DNA from: Cardiobacterium valvarum
GTDB lineage: Bacteria; Pseudomonadota; Gammaproteobacteria; Cardiobacteriales; Cardiobacteriaceae
Length of the DNA stretch: 64,000 nucleotides
NCBI RefSeq assembly: GCF_900460955.1
Contig: NZ_UFUW01000001.1
Coordinates: forward strand, 2,686,775-2,750,774
Reading direction: 5' to 3'
Under the pieces are notes generated by a model. It was not told where the DNA came from. It saw only the letters and a program-made list of their open reading frames with translations, and searched no databases. Positions within the stretch are counted from its first letter, which is position 1, and each line of letters opens with the position of its first letter. The translations under genes were made by a program, and so were the position numbers. Of the stretch, positions 1 through 8,212 are shown in pieces.

Positions 1-1057
1 TCGAGCTCATGCCCTTCGCCATGCGGCGGTCAAGGCTTTTGTAGTAATCAAAGCCCTCGCGGCCGTTGATGGTGATGTTTTTCGCCTTGTTTTTGGTGTC
101 CTCACTGATGACTTTGGTGAGGAGATTGGCGAGGTTGTTGCCCGCCTCGTCGGCACTACCGGCGGCGGTAAAGGCAATCTGTGCCCCCGACAGGATTTGC
201 GAGAATTTGTCCTTGTCACCCGCCATACCGACTGCCTGCCCTTGCGCAAGCAGTTGCGGCAACCAACGTGCCATGTCGCGAAACTCAAAGCCGCCGTCCT
301 TGCCGGATTTGACGGCGCGGTCGAGCAACTCCGGGATGTCGTCCAGCTTGAAGCCGTTTTGCAGCGCCTTGACCGTGACCGTTGCCACCTCTTCGGCGGT
401 TGCGCCAGAAGCGGTCGAGGCGGCCATCAGCGACGGCAGCACCGTTTGTGCGTCTTGGGCGTTGACCGCGCCGGAAGACACCATCGCGGCAAGCGCCGCC
501 ACTGCGTCCTCACGCGAGCCGCCAGAGGAGGCCACCGCCTTGCGGATGGTCTCATTAATCGTGGCGATACCCGCTGTCTTTTCGGCGACGCTGCTACCCT
601 CGTACATGGTGTTGGCGAGGTAGGTAAGCTGCTTGTCAAACGCCCAGGTGCGGTCAATCGGGCTTTTTAGGGTTGCCACGCCGGCGGTAATGCCGGCGCC
701 AATGGCGGCCATGCCGCGCATCGCGGCTGCGGCCTTGCTGGTGCCGCGCATCTCCGCGTTGAGCTCGCGCACCCGCGCGCGGTGCCGCTCCGTGGCGCGC
801 GCCAGCTCGTTTTGCGTGGCAATACCGCTGCGGCGCAGATTGAGCAGCGCCCGCTCACTGGCGCGGATTTCCGCCTGGATTTGCCGCTCGCCTCTAATAC
901 CAAGCTGCGCCATCGCCCGCGACGCCTGGCCGCGCCGTTGCAGGTCGCGGTTAAAGTTGTTGTTGGCGCGCGAGGTCTGGCCGGTCAGACGGGCGAGTGC
1001 TGCCGAGGCCTGGTCGCGCAACTGGATCGCGAGCTGGATGATGTTACTCCCCGCCAT
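1..1057 (-). CDS. Phage tail tape measure protein, N-terminal part
   Basis: The reading frame is open from the ATG at 1057 to the window edge, so the C-terminus is missing. The start MAGSNIIQLAIQLRDQASAA is followed by an alanine/arginine-rich helical stretch and then by the conserved TP901-type core, including a stretch with KSPIDRTW and YLANTMYEG. It sets tail length by spanning the inside of the tail tube during assembly. The ATG overlaps the end of the frameshifted chaperone extension (stop 1044-1046), the usual arrangement of chaperone then tape measure. Family assignment is firm; the length is unknown. Confidence 0.88.
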   Translation of the reverse strand, partial: MAGSNIIQLAIQLRDQASAALARLTGQTSRANNNFNRDLQRRGQASRAMAQLGIRGERQIQAEIRASERALLNLRRSGIATQNELARATERHRARVRELNAEMRGTSKAAAAMRGMAAIGAGITAGVATLKSPIDRTWAFDKQLTYLANTMYEGSSVAEKTAGIATINETIRKAVASSGGSREDAVAALAAMVSSGAVNAQDAQTVLPSLMAASTASGATAEEVATVTVKALQNGFKLDDIPELLDRAVKSGKDGGFEFRDMARWLPQLLAQGQAVGMAGDKDKFSQILSGAQIAFTAAGSADEAGNNLANLLTKVISEDTKNKAKNITINGREGFDYYKSLDRRMAKGMSS

Positions 1058-1253
1058 GCTGACTCCGTCTCTTGGCAATGATGGTGCGTCCGCCGCTGCT
1101 GTCGCTGCTCTCTTGTGGGGTGAGTGCGGCCAGCCACGCCAGCGCCTCGTCTCTGCTCATCGCGATGACCCTGTCATAAGGCAGGCCGGCGGCAAGCAGA
1201 CGCATAATCAGGCGGCGCCAGAGGTTGCCGCGTCGGACAAACTCAGCCGCTTT
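1044..1253 (-). CDS. Frameshift-encoded C-terminal extension of the tail assembly chaperone (gp42-like)
   Basis: After the A8 run at 1251-1258 the -1 frame stays open for about 70 codons (KAEFVRRGNLWRRLIMRLL onward) and ends in TAA at 1044-1046, overlapping the tape measure start. In Mu and many tailed phages a -1 shift near the end of the first chaperone gene makes a longer product that binds the tape measure. The extension also contains an ATG at about 1205, but I see no strong ribosome site, and continuous reading from the upstream gene explains the whole segment better. Confidence 0.7.
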   Translation of the reverse strand, partial: KAAEFVRRGNLWRRLIMRLLAAGLPYDRVIAMSRDEALAWLAALTPQESSDSSGGRTIIAKRRSQHGGE

Positions 1254-1585
1254 TTTTTCAACGCGGCACTCGCTGCGTAGAGCGCATCAAAATCCGGGGC
1301 AGCGATGCTCGCGCGCAGCACCTCGTAATCCGGCACCTCTGTCAGCGAGCCGAGACGGGTGATGCTGGCAAGCGTCAGATAGATGGATTGTGCCAGTGGT
1401 GCCAGTCCGCGTTCTTCCGCCGCCATCTGGTCGGCCAGCGTCGGCAGACGCAAGGCAAAGTCATAATGCAGCGTGCCGTCCACATCCGCGCCGAAAAGCA
1501 GGCGACCACTGGCGCTGCGTCCGTCATCGGCAACTTCCACCGCAAAGCGCTTGATGTCTGCCTGCAAGTCTTTTTCGTCGTACAT
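1208..1585 (-). CDS. Tail assembly chaperone, Mu gp41-like
   Basis: 125 residues, starting at ATG 1585. It lies between the tail tube and the tape measure, the position of the Mu chaperone. It is acidic and helix-rich (MYDEKDLQADIKRFAVE at the start) and ends with a lysine run coded by the slippery A-tract. It probably escorts the tape measure during tail assembly and is not a virion part. The assignment rests mainly on position and on the overlapping -1 frame. Confidence 0.75.
   Translation of the reverse strand: MYDEKDLQADIKRFAVEVADDGRSASGRLLFGADVDGTLHYDFALRLPTLADQMAAEERGLAPLAQSIYLTLASITRLGSLTEVPDYEVLRASIAAPDFDALYAASAALKKKRLSLSDAATSGAA
1250..1256 (-). promoter_or_regulatory. Programmed -1 frameshift slippery heptamer A AAA AAG
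   Basis: In the zero frame of the upstream chaperone gene the codons read TTG AAA AAA AAG CGG. The last seven bases of the A-run form A AAA AAG, the heptamer used in E. coli dnaX. A one-base backward slip enters the extension frame directly. It lies about 14 codons before the zero-frame stop, as expected for tail chaperone pairs. Confidence 0.72.
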
Positions 1586-1608
1586 AAAAACCCCGTTAAA
1601 TCTGCTTT

Positions 1609-1630
1609 AAAAAAGCCCCCTCACGGGGGC
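1609..1630 (-). terminator. Intrinsic terminator after the tail tube gene
   Basis: Read on the minus strand, GCCCCC GTGA GGGGGC is followed by six T (complement of A at 1609-1614). It sits between the tube gene (ends 1657) and the chaperone. It may lower transcription of chaperone and tape measure relative to sheath and tube. A (CT)8 run lies beside it at 1635-1651. Confidence 0.65.
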
Positions 1631-1656
1631 AAGCCTCTCTCTCTCTCTCTCAACAA

Positions 1657-2031
1657 TCATTCGATAACGCGGCGGATGGCGAAGCCGGTGATATCAATCA
1701 CGGCCTCGTTGTCCACTGTGTAGCTCGCGCCGACCTCGGTCGTGCAAAAGCCGAGATAGCTCTCGCTTTTTGCGCCGGCCACATCCGGCACGAGGGTGAT
1801 CTTCGCATCCGAGATGCCGCCCCAGTCGATGGCGGTACCGTCGGTCGGGATGACCGCCGACACGGTCACGCTGTACTCGCCGACGCCACGGGTAAAGCCC
1901 TTGACGCGGTAGGTACGGTTCATGGTCTTGACCTGTTTGCGGCCGGTCGAGTCCTTGACGTCAATCTTGGTGCATTCGATCTCGCGTCCGTCCACATACA
2001 GGGTGACGCTGCCCACGTATTCCACGCTCAT
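1657..2031 (-). CDS. Phage tail tube protein, Mu gpM-like
   Basis: 124 residues. It starts MSVEYVGSVTLYVDGREIEC and carries a mid-protein KQVKTMNRTYRVKGF stretch typical of Mu-type tail tubes. It polymerises into the inner tube of the contractile tail through which DNA passes. It directly follows the sheath gene with a 9-base gap, the standard sheath-tube pair. Length agrees with the family (about 118-125). Confidence 0.85.
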   Translation of the reverse strand: MSVEYVGSVTLYVDGREIECTKIDVKDSTGRKQVKTMNRTYRVKGFTRGVGEYSVTVSAVIPTDGTAIDWGGISDAKITLVPDVAGAKSESYLGFCTTEVGASYTVDNEAVIDITGFAIRRVIE

Positions 2032-2040
2032 GTTTCCTCC

Positions 2041-3465
2041 TTACAGATACAAATCCACAACCGCCGCGAAGACGTGCAGGCCGTTGACCACGTCTGCCGG
2101 GATGCGGGCGTCGAGCATCCCCGGATTTTGACTGTCGCGCTCGACCAGCAGCTTGTCGAGGTTGGCCTCGACGTGTTCGAGGATTTCGAGCTCCTCGCAG
2201 CGCATCAGCACGTCAATCAATTCGCTCCTGACCCGCTGCGCTGTCTTGTCGTTGAGTTTTTCCCTCGGGAAGCGCAGGGCGATACGCTGGGTGATGGCGC
2301 GGCTGACGTAAATCAGGGTACGCACCGTGGTGACATCCAGCAGGCTCTCGTCGGCGGTGCCGTTACTTGATACGACGTAGGTCGTGATGGCGCGCACAAT
2401 GCGCGCGGTGGTGCCGTCCGCGCCCGTCTCCACCGGCGCGACGCCGTTGTACAGCGCCGACTCCTGCTCACTGCGCAGGGTCTTGTCTTTGGAGGCGCAG
2501 ACGGCGATGCCGGGTAGCGCCAGTGTGTTCAGCGGGCGTGCGGGGTCTTCTTCGCTCGCCATCACTACCCCATAAGCGGCGGCGAGTGCCGATGGCAGCG
2601 ACGGTGTACCGCGATACCAGGCACACAACATAAAACCGTTATTGAGCTTTTTCGCCAGCGTCGTTGCCTGGGCGAGGCTGCCACTGTGCCCGTAAATGCC
2701 AATCGCCCAGCGTTTTTCATAGGGATTGGCGACGGTTTCGAGGTGGCGGCGCAGCTTGAGCAAGTTCTCCTCGCCGTTAAAGCCGCAGACGATGATGTCA
2801 TGCCCCTCGGCGGCCACCGCCGAGAGCGCCGGCGCAATGTCGGGGTCGCCGTCGCCACCGCTGAGAGTAGTTGCCTGCACGCCAATCCCGGCGGCGCTGA
2901 CCGTGGCGGCGAGCGTGATGCTGTTGCCCTCGGTCCCCTTGTTTTTGGCACTGATGTTGATGGTGGCGTCATTGGCGGCTGCCGTCACCGGCAGGCTGGT
3001 GTTATCGTTGATGGCCTTGGCGGCAGCCTCGGCGACGGTCTTGGCGGTGTCGTCGCGATTAACGGCGACCAGCAACGTATCGGCGGCGCCAAGGATGATG
3101 CGTAGGATGCCATCACTGGTTGCCGTGCCACTGATGACCAGGCTGCCTTTGGCGGCAACCCCGGCACTATGGTCGGCGATAGTAATCAGCGACAGCGCCG
3201 CATTGGCGTAGGCGGTGAGCGCGGCGCGCACCATCAAATGCGCCTGGCTGCCCGCGCCGTAGCGGTTGGCGATGGCATCCTCGCTGACCACTTCGGTCAG
3301 TTCGGTCAGCGCGCCGAGGCTGGCGGTGTGCGCGGCCAGCAGCAGCACCTTTTGCCGGTTGGTCGGCAGGTTGCGCAGTGCCAGTTTGGTGTTCCATTCG
3401 AGGTACTGGCCGGGCTTGCGGGTGGACGACAGGATTTGCTCAAAGCTGATATTAGGACTTGCCAT
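2041..3465 (-). CDS. Phage tail sheath protein, Mu gpL-like
   Basis: 474 residues from the ATG at 3465 (MASPNISFEQILSSTRKPG). A longer upstream frame exists, but this start fits the family, and its N-terminus overlaps the DUF2635 gene by 14 bases. The first section (FEQIL, RKPGQY) and the C-terminal SELIDVLMRCEELEILEHVE region match contractile sheath subunits of Mu-like phages. The middle is a variable alanine/threonine-rich domain, probably surface exposed on the sheath. The protein contracts around the tube to inject DNA. Confidence 0.9.
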   Translation of the reverse strand: MASPNISFEQILSSTRKPGQYLEWNTKLALRNLPTNRQKVLLLAAHTASLGALTELTEVVSEDAIANRYGAGSQAHLMVRAALTAYANAALSLITIADHSAGVAAKGSLVISGTATSDGILRIILGAADTLLVAVNRDDTAKTVAEAAAKAINDNTSLPVTAAANDATINISAKNKGTEGNSITLAATVSAAGIGVQATTLSGGDGDPDIAPALSAVAAEGHDIIVCGFNGEENLLKLRRHLETVANPYEKRWAIGIYGHSGSLAQATTLAKKLNNGFMLCAWYRGTPSLPSALAAAYGVVMASEEDPARPLNTLALPGIAVCASKDKTLRSEQESALYNGVAPVETGADGTTARIVRAITTYVVSSNGTADESLLDVTTVRTLIYVSRAITQRIALRFPREKLNDKTAQRVRSELIDVLMRCEELEILEHVEANLDKLLVERDSQNPGMLDARIPADVVNGLHVFAAVVDLYL

Positions 3466-3655
3466 TGTCGGCCTCCTTCGCAGTGGCGGTGCGTGGCGCC
3501 TCGGCACGGATGATGTCGCCGTCGGCCAGCGCACGACGGTAATAGGTGCTGTCCTCGACTTCGACCGCGCGCTTGTCGTCAATCAGACGCTGCGGTGCGT
3601 ACTCCTGCGGCAGGGATAGCCCCGGCGCCGCTTTAATCCAGATGGTGTTGTTCAT
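3452..3655 (-). CDS. Small phage protein, DUF2635 (Mu gp38-like)
   Basis: 67 residues from the ATG at 3655 (MNNTIWIKAAPGLSLPQEY). The motif of a hydrophobic start, then PG, then V.D..YYRR is that of the DUF2635 proteins found just before the sheath gene in Mu-like phages. Function is unknown, perhaps tail assembly. It overlaps the DUF1834 gene by 4 bases and the sheath by 14, so it is translationally coupled to both. Confidence 0.78.
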   Translation of the reverse strand: MNNTIWIKAAPGLSLPQEYAPQRLIDDKRAVEVEDSTYYRRALADGDIIRAEAPRTATAKEADNGKS

Positions 3656-4311
3656 GGTTTCCTCAGGTTGATATGGGTTGGCATACGTTTCTCGCTGTCG
3701 GCAGCGGGGCGGTGCAGGTGGGTACCAACGGCCTCCAGCCATGTTGCGCCTTGGGTTTGCCCGCGATAGCGCAGCAGGATGTTATCGGCAGCGTCCACCG
3801 CCTGGCCGTTGTCCACCTCCGGCCAGGCACCATGCGGCAAGGCGGTCTCGATCCAATGCGTGGTAAATTCGCAGGCGAGTACCGACAGGGCCCGCCCCAC
3901 CTCGCGTTGCGGGGTAAAGAGTGGTCGCACCGCCTTGGGCGTGAGAGGATCGATGGCGAGGCCAAAGTCCTGCCGTGACAGCAGACGACGCACGCCATAG
4001 ACGAGGTCATAACTGCCAATCTCCCAATGGCTGGTGCCACCATGACGGCTTGCCGCCTCGCTGCGCGCAGCGGTTGCGGCGACGATGACGGCAAAATCGG
4101 CAAAGACTTTGTCCTTGTTGCGCGCCGTCGAAAAGGTCTCGCTTTTGCAGCCGCCAAAGGCGACCCAGGCAGCGGGCAGTTGCACCGCCACCTGAAATAT
4201 CCCCTCGTCGTCCATCTCGCCGCCGTAGCTGTGGACGCCTGCGACCAGCTCGCCGAGGCCGAGGCTCAGGCGGCGGGTGATGGCGGCCTCAACAAGGTTT
4301 ATCACGACCAA
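3652..4311 (-). CDS. Phage protein DUF1834, Mu gp37-like
   Basis: 219 residues, first codons MVVINLVEAAITRRLS. It resembles DUF1834/Mu gp37 proteins, which lie between gp36 and the sheath and probably act at the tail completion or head-tail joining step. It overlaps the gp36 gene by 23 bases and the DUF2635 gene by 4. The family is assigned by sequence style and position; no enzymatic motif is visible. Confidence 0.78.
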   Translation of the reverse strand: MVVINLVEAAITRRLSLGLGELVAGVHSYGGEMDDEGIFQVAVQLPAAWVAFGGCKSETFSTARNKDKVFADFAVIVAATAARSEAASRHGGTSHWEIGSYDLVYGVRRLLSRQDFGLAIDPLTPKAVRPLFTPQREVGRALSVLACEFTTHWIETALPHGAWPEVDNGQAVDAADNILLRYRGQTQGATWLEAVGTHLHRPAADSEKRMPTHINLRKP

Positions 4312-4708
4312 ACACCTTGTCTGGCGGCGTCTGCATCACCACCGCGCCGACCGTGTCCACCTCTCCCGCCAGCGGCAGCCCCGAGATGCCCGCCTGTCCG
4401 CGTGCCACCAGTTTCAGATAGCCAATGGCGGCGTCATAGCGGGCTTGGATGTCATCGGTCAGCTGACGCAATCCGGTAGCAAGACGGTAGCGGGCGATGT
4501 CGCAGCAATAGACGGTGAGGATGCGTGGGACAGTCGCAAAGGGACGGCGGTAGCGGTTGAGATAGCCGTCAATCTCGGCAGTGGCGTCATCCAGTGCCAG
4601 TTGCACCGTCGCCTCCACCATCTCGCCGCGCCGGGTCAGGTCCGAGAGGCCGACCATCGTCGCCTCGCCGTAGCGGGCGAGCATGTCGGCGGGGGTGGCG
4701 TAACTCAT
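4289..4708 (-). CDS. Phage protein DUF1320, Mu gp36-like
   Basis: 139 residues beginning MSYATPADMLARYGEATMV, the characteristic start of DUF1320 (Y.....L..R.G...L). Central segments (IDGYLNRYRRP and CCDIARYRL) are also conserved in this family. In Mu it is gp36, a head-completion or adaptor-like protein made with the capsid genes. It overlaps the upstream gp35-like gene by 4 bases (ATGA). Confidence 0.85.
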   Translation of the reverse strand: MSYATPADMLARYGEATMVGLSDLTRRGEMVEATVQLALDDATAEIDGYLNRYRRPFATVPRILTVYCCDIARYRLATGLRQLTDDIQARYDAAIGYLKLVARGQAGISGLPLAGEVDTVGAVVMQTPPDKVFGRDKPC

Positions 4709-5130
4709 GCCGCCTCTCCTGCCACTACCGCGCGCACCTCCAGATGCACATCGGCGGCAAGCCGTGCCCAGGCGCCGTCATCCGGCAGCTGGGCACGTGC
4801 CACGATGACAAAGGCCGAGCCAAACAGCAGGCCGCAGCGACGGTAAGGCGCGCCATGACGGCTCTTCACCGCGAGAAGCGTCTCCTGCATCACGTCTTCT
4901 GGTGCGTAGTCCAGGATGACGGGGGTACCGTCTGCCGGATGTTCCGCCGTGTCTGCGGCAGACATATCCTCGTTTTCAGTGGGCGCAGCCGAGCTCTCCG
5001 CACCTGCGGATAGCGTTTCCGTCGGGTTTTCCGTGGGTGTGTCCGTGTTTTCTGCCGGCGTCTCCGCGCTTGCCGTGATTTCGGTTGTGAGGTCATCATC
5101 GGCGTCCTGCGTGTCGTTGCGTTTTGCCAT
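4705..5130 (-). CDS. Mu gp35-like head-associated protein
   Basis: 141 residues in two parts. The first 70 are a low-complexity, acidic, Thr/Glu/Ala-rich tail. The last 70 are a compact domain with ARLAADVHLEVRAVV at the end. That architecture and the location just after the major head gene match Mu gp35/HI1506-type proteins, which may be minor head or decoration proteins. The acidic repeat-like region is probably disordered. Confidence 0.65.
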   Translation of the reverse strand: MAKRNDTQDADDDLTTEITASAETPAENTDTPTENPTETLSAGAESSAAPTENEDMSAADTAEHPADGTPVILDYAPEDVMQETLLAVKSRHGAPYRRCGLLFGSAFVIVARAQLPDDGAWARLAADVHLEVRAVVAGEAA

Positions 5131-5139
5131 ATGCCCTCC

Positions 5140-6051
5140 TTACGCCAACAGCGGCTCGACGTGCAGGCTGAGACGCCCCGCCCAGATATTGGTCGTGCCG
5201 TTCTGGATGGTTTGCTCCAGCAGCTCGCGCGCGGTTTCTTCGAGGGCGGGCGGCACCACCAGCAGCGAGGGACGGATGGCGAGCGTCTTGCCGCCGTCGG
5301 TCTTAATGGTTTTCATGGTTGCGACCACTTTGGCCAGCGCCTCTTTGTTCAACTTGGTCTTCTCGGCCATATGCGCCAGCTGCCACAAGCCAAAGCCGGC
5401 ATTGCCACGAGCGCGCACGCCGTAGAGGTACAAATCCTCCAAAAAGACCTTGTCCGATTTGCTCGGGTCAAACTTTTCTTCAAATTCTGGGCGGGTGCGC
5501 TCCTGATAAATCAGCGGCATCACCACATTGGTAGCGTCGATGACGTACCAGTTCGGCGCGTCATTGTCGGTGCCGGTGGTGAGGTTGCTCATCGTCGTCG
5601 GCGTGCCGGTGCCGTCTTCGTTTGCATACCAGACGTGGTCGGTATCGAAAAAGTTTTGCCCGTCGTAGCAAAGGGTGGTCTTGCCCTTGCCGAGTAGCGT
5701 CCAGACGAGGTTGTCCGGCAGCTCGGCGGCGGCCACCCCCGCCTGTTTCATGATGGGGCGGTAGATGCCGACCTGGTCATCTTCAATGTCCGCACGCGGA
5801 ATGCTGACGGTGGACTCAAACAGCTTGTTTTCAATCGCCATCACCTGCGTTGCCATCTTTTTGATGCTGCGTTCTCCCACCCACTCGCGCATTTGCGGGA
5901 AGGCACCAAGCCAGCCGTAAGTGTTGGTGCGGGTGGTGGACGGAATCAGCATCGCCACCTTGTTCCAACTGGGGTCGCGGTGCTTCAGTCCGTCGGCAAA
6001 TTCCTTGCGGAAAGCGGCGGTGAGCGCTTTCAGAATTTCGGTTTTATTCAT
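5140..6051 (-). CDS. Major head subunit, Mu gpT-like
   Basis: 303 residues, the family's usual length (about 300). It starts MNKTEILKALTAAFRKEF and has the conserved TNTYGWLGAFPQMREW and SIPRADIEDDQVGIY blocks. It forms the icosahedral capsid after processing by the upstream protease. The start overlaps the protease/scaffold stop by 8 bases. One of the most secure phage assignments here. Confidence 0.95.
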   Translation of the reverse strand: MNKTEILKALTAAFRKEFADGLKHRDPSWNKVAMLIPSTTRTNTYGWLGAFPQMREWVGERSIKKMATQVMAIENKLFESTVSIPRADIEDDQVGIYRPIMKQAGVAAAELPDNLVWTLLGKGKTTLCYDGQNFFDTDHVWYANEDGTGTPTTMSNLTTGTDNDAPNWYVIDATNVVMPLIYQERTRPEFEEKFDPSKSDKVFLEDLYLYGVRARGNAGFGLWQLAHMAEKTKLNKEALAKVVATMKTIKTDGGKTLAIRPSLLVVPPALEETARELLEQTIQNGTTNIWAGRLSLHVEPLLA

Positions 6052-7102
6052 TCGGTTTATCCCCCTTTACATCGCCTTTAACAGTTTTTTGGTACTCGTC
6101 GACGGTCATACCCAGCATCTTCGCTGCCGCGATTTCCTCTGCCGAGAGCGCCGCGACTTTGCCCGCTTCCGGCGGCGCTTTGCCATCGGTCTGCGTCTTG
6201 GTCAGTGCTGCCAGTGGCTTGACGGTGGCGAGATAGTCGGTGAGCGCTTGTGGGTTGCTTTTTGCCAGGCTCTCCGCCCAGTCCTTTTGCGCGGGTAGCA
6301 GTCGCCCATCGGCAAGCGCGGCGGTGACTAGCGCGGCGTTGTCGGCCTGAGTGCGCGCCGTTAATTGCGCCTGCAATTCGGCGACCTGCTTTTGCAGCCC
6401 GCTCATCACGTCAACGGACACATATTTGCCGGCGTCCGGCGGCGCGGAGAGCGCAGCTTTTAGCGTTGTCTGCCCGCCAAGCTGTTCGGTCAGCGCGGCG
6501 AGAGCGGCGGTCAGTGACGCCTTGTCCTTGTCAAAAGTGAGACCAAGCAGGGCATAGAGTTTCTCCAGTTCGTTCATGTCATCTTTCTCTTCGGGTTTTG
6601 GGGATTCATCGGGGGTGGCAAACAGCGACAGGGCAGCGGCCAGGGTGACCGCATCCATGCCGTCAAGTGCCGGGGTGTTGGTGAGCGCGGCGGGCAACAG
6701 GCTGAGGATGGCGCCGGAGGCGTCGTACTCAAACATCGGGCTGATGTAGCGGTACTCACCGGCGGCAATCGCCGCTTTGGCGGCAGCCGTCCACTGCACG
6801 CGGGCATAGAGCCCTTTGCCCTCCTGCCATTCGAGCGCCTCAATCCAGCCGGCGGCGGGGTTGGGGCGGCCATTCGTGCGGGCGTAGAGGGTTTGATGCT
6901 CGTAATCCACCAGCAGGCGCGTCTTGCGCGCGGCCAGCACGGCATTGAGGCGGGCGGCGGTCGCCGCGTCCATCTGCCAGTGCGGCGCGTCCGTAGGGCG
7001 ACCGTCCCCCGCACGGAAATTACCGGCGGGGAAAAGCTGGATGGTGTCGGGCGTATCGGAGTTGGCGGCAAGCGCCGCCGTGTAGAGGGCAATCTTGTTC
7101 AT
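6044..7102 (-). CDS. Prohead protease with internal scaffold, Mu gpI/gpZ-like
   Basis: 352 residues. The N-terminal half (to about residue 150) is the protease, with LLVDYEHQTLYA and YRYISPMFEYD blocks typical of Mu gpI. The C-terminal half is a charged coiled-coil-rich scaffold. In Mu the scaffold is also made alone from an internal start. Here Met176 (ATG at 6577, MNELEKLYALLGL) is a good candidate. The protein builds and then matures the prohead made of the downstream capsid subunit. Confidence 0.9.
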   Translation of the reverse strand: MNKIALYTAALAANSDTPDTIQLFPAGNFRAGDGRPTDAPHWQMDAATAARLNAVLAARKTRLLVDYEHQTLYARTNGRPNPAAGWIEALEWQEGKGLYARVQWTAAAKAAIAAGEYRYISPMFEYDASGAILSLLPAALTNTPALDGMDAVTLAAALSLFATPDESPKPEEKDDMNELEKLYALLGLTFDKDKASLTAALAALTEQLGGQTTLKAALSAPPDAGKYVSVDVMSGLQKQVAELQAQLTARTQADNAALVTAALADGRLLPAQKDWAESLAKSNPQALTDYLATVKPLAALTKTQTDGKAPPEAGKVAALSAEEIAAAKMLGMTVDEYQKTVKGDVKGDKPNE

Positions 7103-7266
7103 GGGCCAAGCATAAGCCCCGCACGGAGGCGGGGCTGGCTGGCGGGTGTCAGTTAGGAGATTGCACGGGATAGCGTTTAAAACCCGTTTAAATCCATTTA
7201 ATTTTGTTTAAAAGAAGCGGGGCGGTAGTCCTGCCGCGCTTTGCCCTTTGCGGGCGTGAGAGGGGC
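7103..7266 (-). other. Intergenic stretch with four phased GTTTAAA-type motifs
   Basis: No gene. A GC hairpin is at 7115-7136. An A/T cluster at 7175-7212 has GTTTAAA, GTTTAAA, ATTTAA and GTTTAAA spaced 10-11 bases apart. The same TTTAAATCC-GTTTAAA wording recurs at the phage left end (26091-26106). It could be a promoter region for the head operon after the moron block, or a protein-binding array. Confidence 0.4.
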
Positions 7267-7851
7267 TTATAGGGGCTTGATGACATCAGGGGCATAGTCG
7301 GCCTCTTTGGGCTCGTTTTCGATTTCCGCCTTGCACAGCGCTTTGTACCGGCGGAAATTGTCCCAAGCGGTTTGCGCTTCTTTGACGTAGCGACTGTCCT
7401 TGTCTACCTCGTCATTTTCAACCCCGTATTTGAACGCACGGGTAATATTCAGGATGATGCTCGCGGGCTGTAACGCCAGTTCGCGGCAGGCGCGATAAGG
7501 GCGGGAGTCCAGCGGGTCAATAAAATCGGGGGAGTAGGCAAAATTCAGCGCCTCGTACATACCCATTTCCAGCAACTGCGATAGCTCGTTTGGTTCTCCT
7601 TTGTTCGCCAGATATACAGCCTGCGTGACCGCTTCCGCATTGTCATAAACGTCGCTCATGGCCAAGACCAGTTGCGCGGCGGGTTTATTTTGCGTCCAGC
7701 GTCGTTTCGCCTCTTCGTAGCGGGGGTTAGCGGCTTTCTTGTCCGCTTTTTCCGCCGCCTGTGTCGCTTTCTCCGTTGTTGGTTTGGCTTGTAGCGGCGC
7801 GGCGAGGATTGCCATCATTGCTGCGAGCAGGCACAGTTTGCGTGTTGTCAT
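7267..7851 (-). CDS. Secreted protein of unknown function (moron)
   Basis: 194 residues with a clear Sec signal peptide (basic MTTRKLCLL, hydrophobic core, cleavage after LQA near residue 22) and a lysine/alanine-rich mature start. Three cysteines occur in the mature part. It is not part of the Mu core set and sits between the protease gene and the toxin-antitoxin pair, so it is best read as an accessory gene expressed from the prophage. I do not recognise a family. Confidence 0.6.
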   Translation of the reverse strand: MTTRKLCLLAAMMAILAAPLQAKPTTEKATQAAEKADKKAANPRYEEAKRRWTQNKPAAQLVLAMSDVYDNAEAVTQAVYLANKGEPNELSQLLEMGMYEALNFAYSPDFIDPLDSRPYRACRELALQPASIILNITRAFKYGVENDEVDKDSRYVKEAQTAWDNFRRYKALCKAEIENEPKEADYAPDVIKPL

Positions 7852-7908
7852 GTTTTTTCCTTTGCTTTAATCAGGAACGAAGGGCCCCGCAGGGCCCCTC
7901 GTTTGTAT

Positions 7909-8109
7909 TTAACGGCGGGGATAGCGGCGACAATGCTCGCGCACATATTCCAACCGACCGCGACGAAAACGCAGGTAACGCGATACGTGCACGGCTTTCG
8001 GGTAGTGGCAAAGGATCATAATCCCTCCCATGTTCCAGAGGAGCTGGCTTGCCTGTGCACCCGAATATGTGTCAAGATGGCGCGGTACCGTTCCAAAGTA
8101 CTTATCCAT
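7909..8109 (-). CDS. Small basic hypothetical protein
   Basis: 66 residues, arginine-rich at the C-terminus. Support is weak. The frame is the longest in a gap of about 360 bases, and the start lies next to a short palindrome (CGCAATA-cc-TATTGCG, about 8110-8125). No strong ribosome site is seen. It may be a real small moron gene or spurious. Confidence 0.25.
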   Translation of the reverse strand: MDKYFGTVPRHLDTYSGAQASQLLWNMGGIMILCHYPKAVHVSRYLRFRRGRLEYVREHCRRYPRR

Positions 8110-8173
8110 CGCAATACCTATTGCGGGGTTTCATGTAAAAGCTCCCACTTTACATGCAGGACCCAAGGATAAA

Positions 8174-8201
8174 AGGCGGGCATATGACCGTATGCCCGCC
8201 T
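8174..8201 (-). terminator. Intrinsic terminator after higA
   Basis: An 11-bp perfect stem (AGGCGGGCATA / TATGCCCGCCT) with a 6-base loop follows the higA stop. T runs lie on both sides, so it could stop transcription from either direction. Confidence 0.7.
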
Positions 8202-8212
8202 GTTTTTATGCG

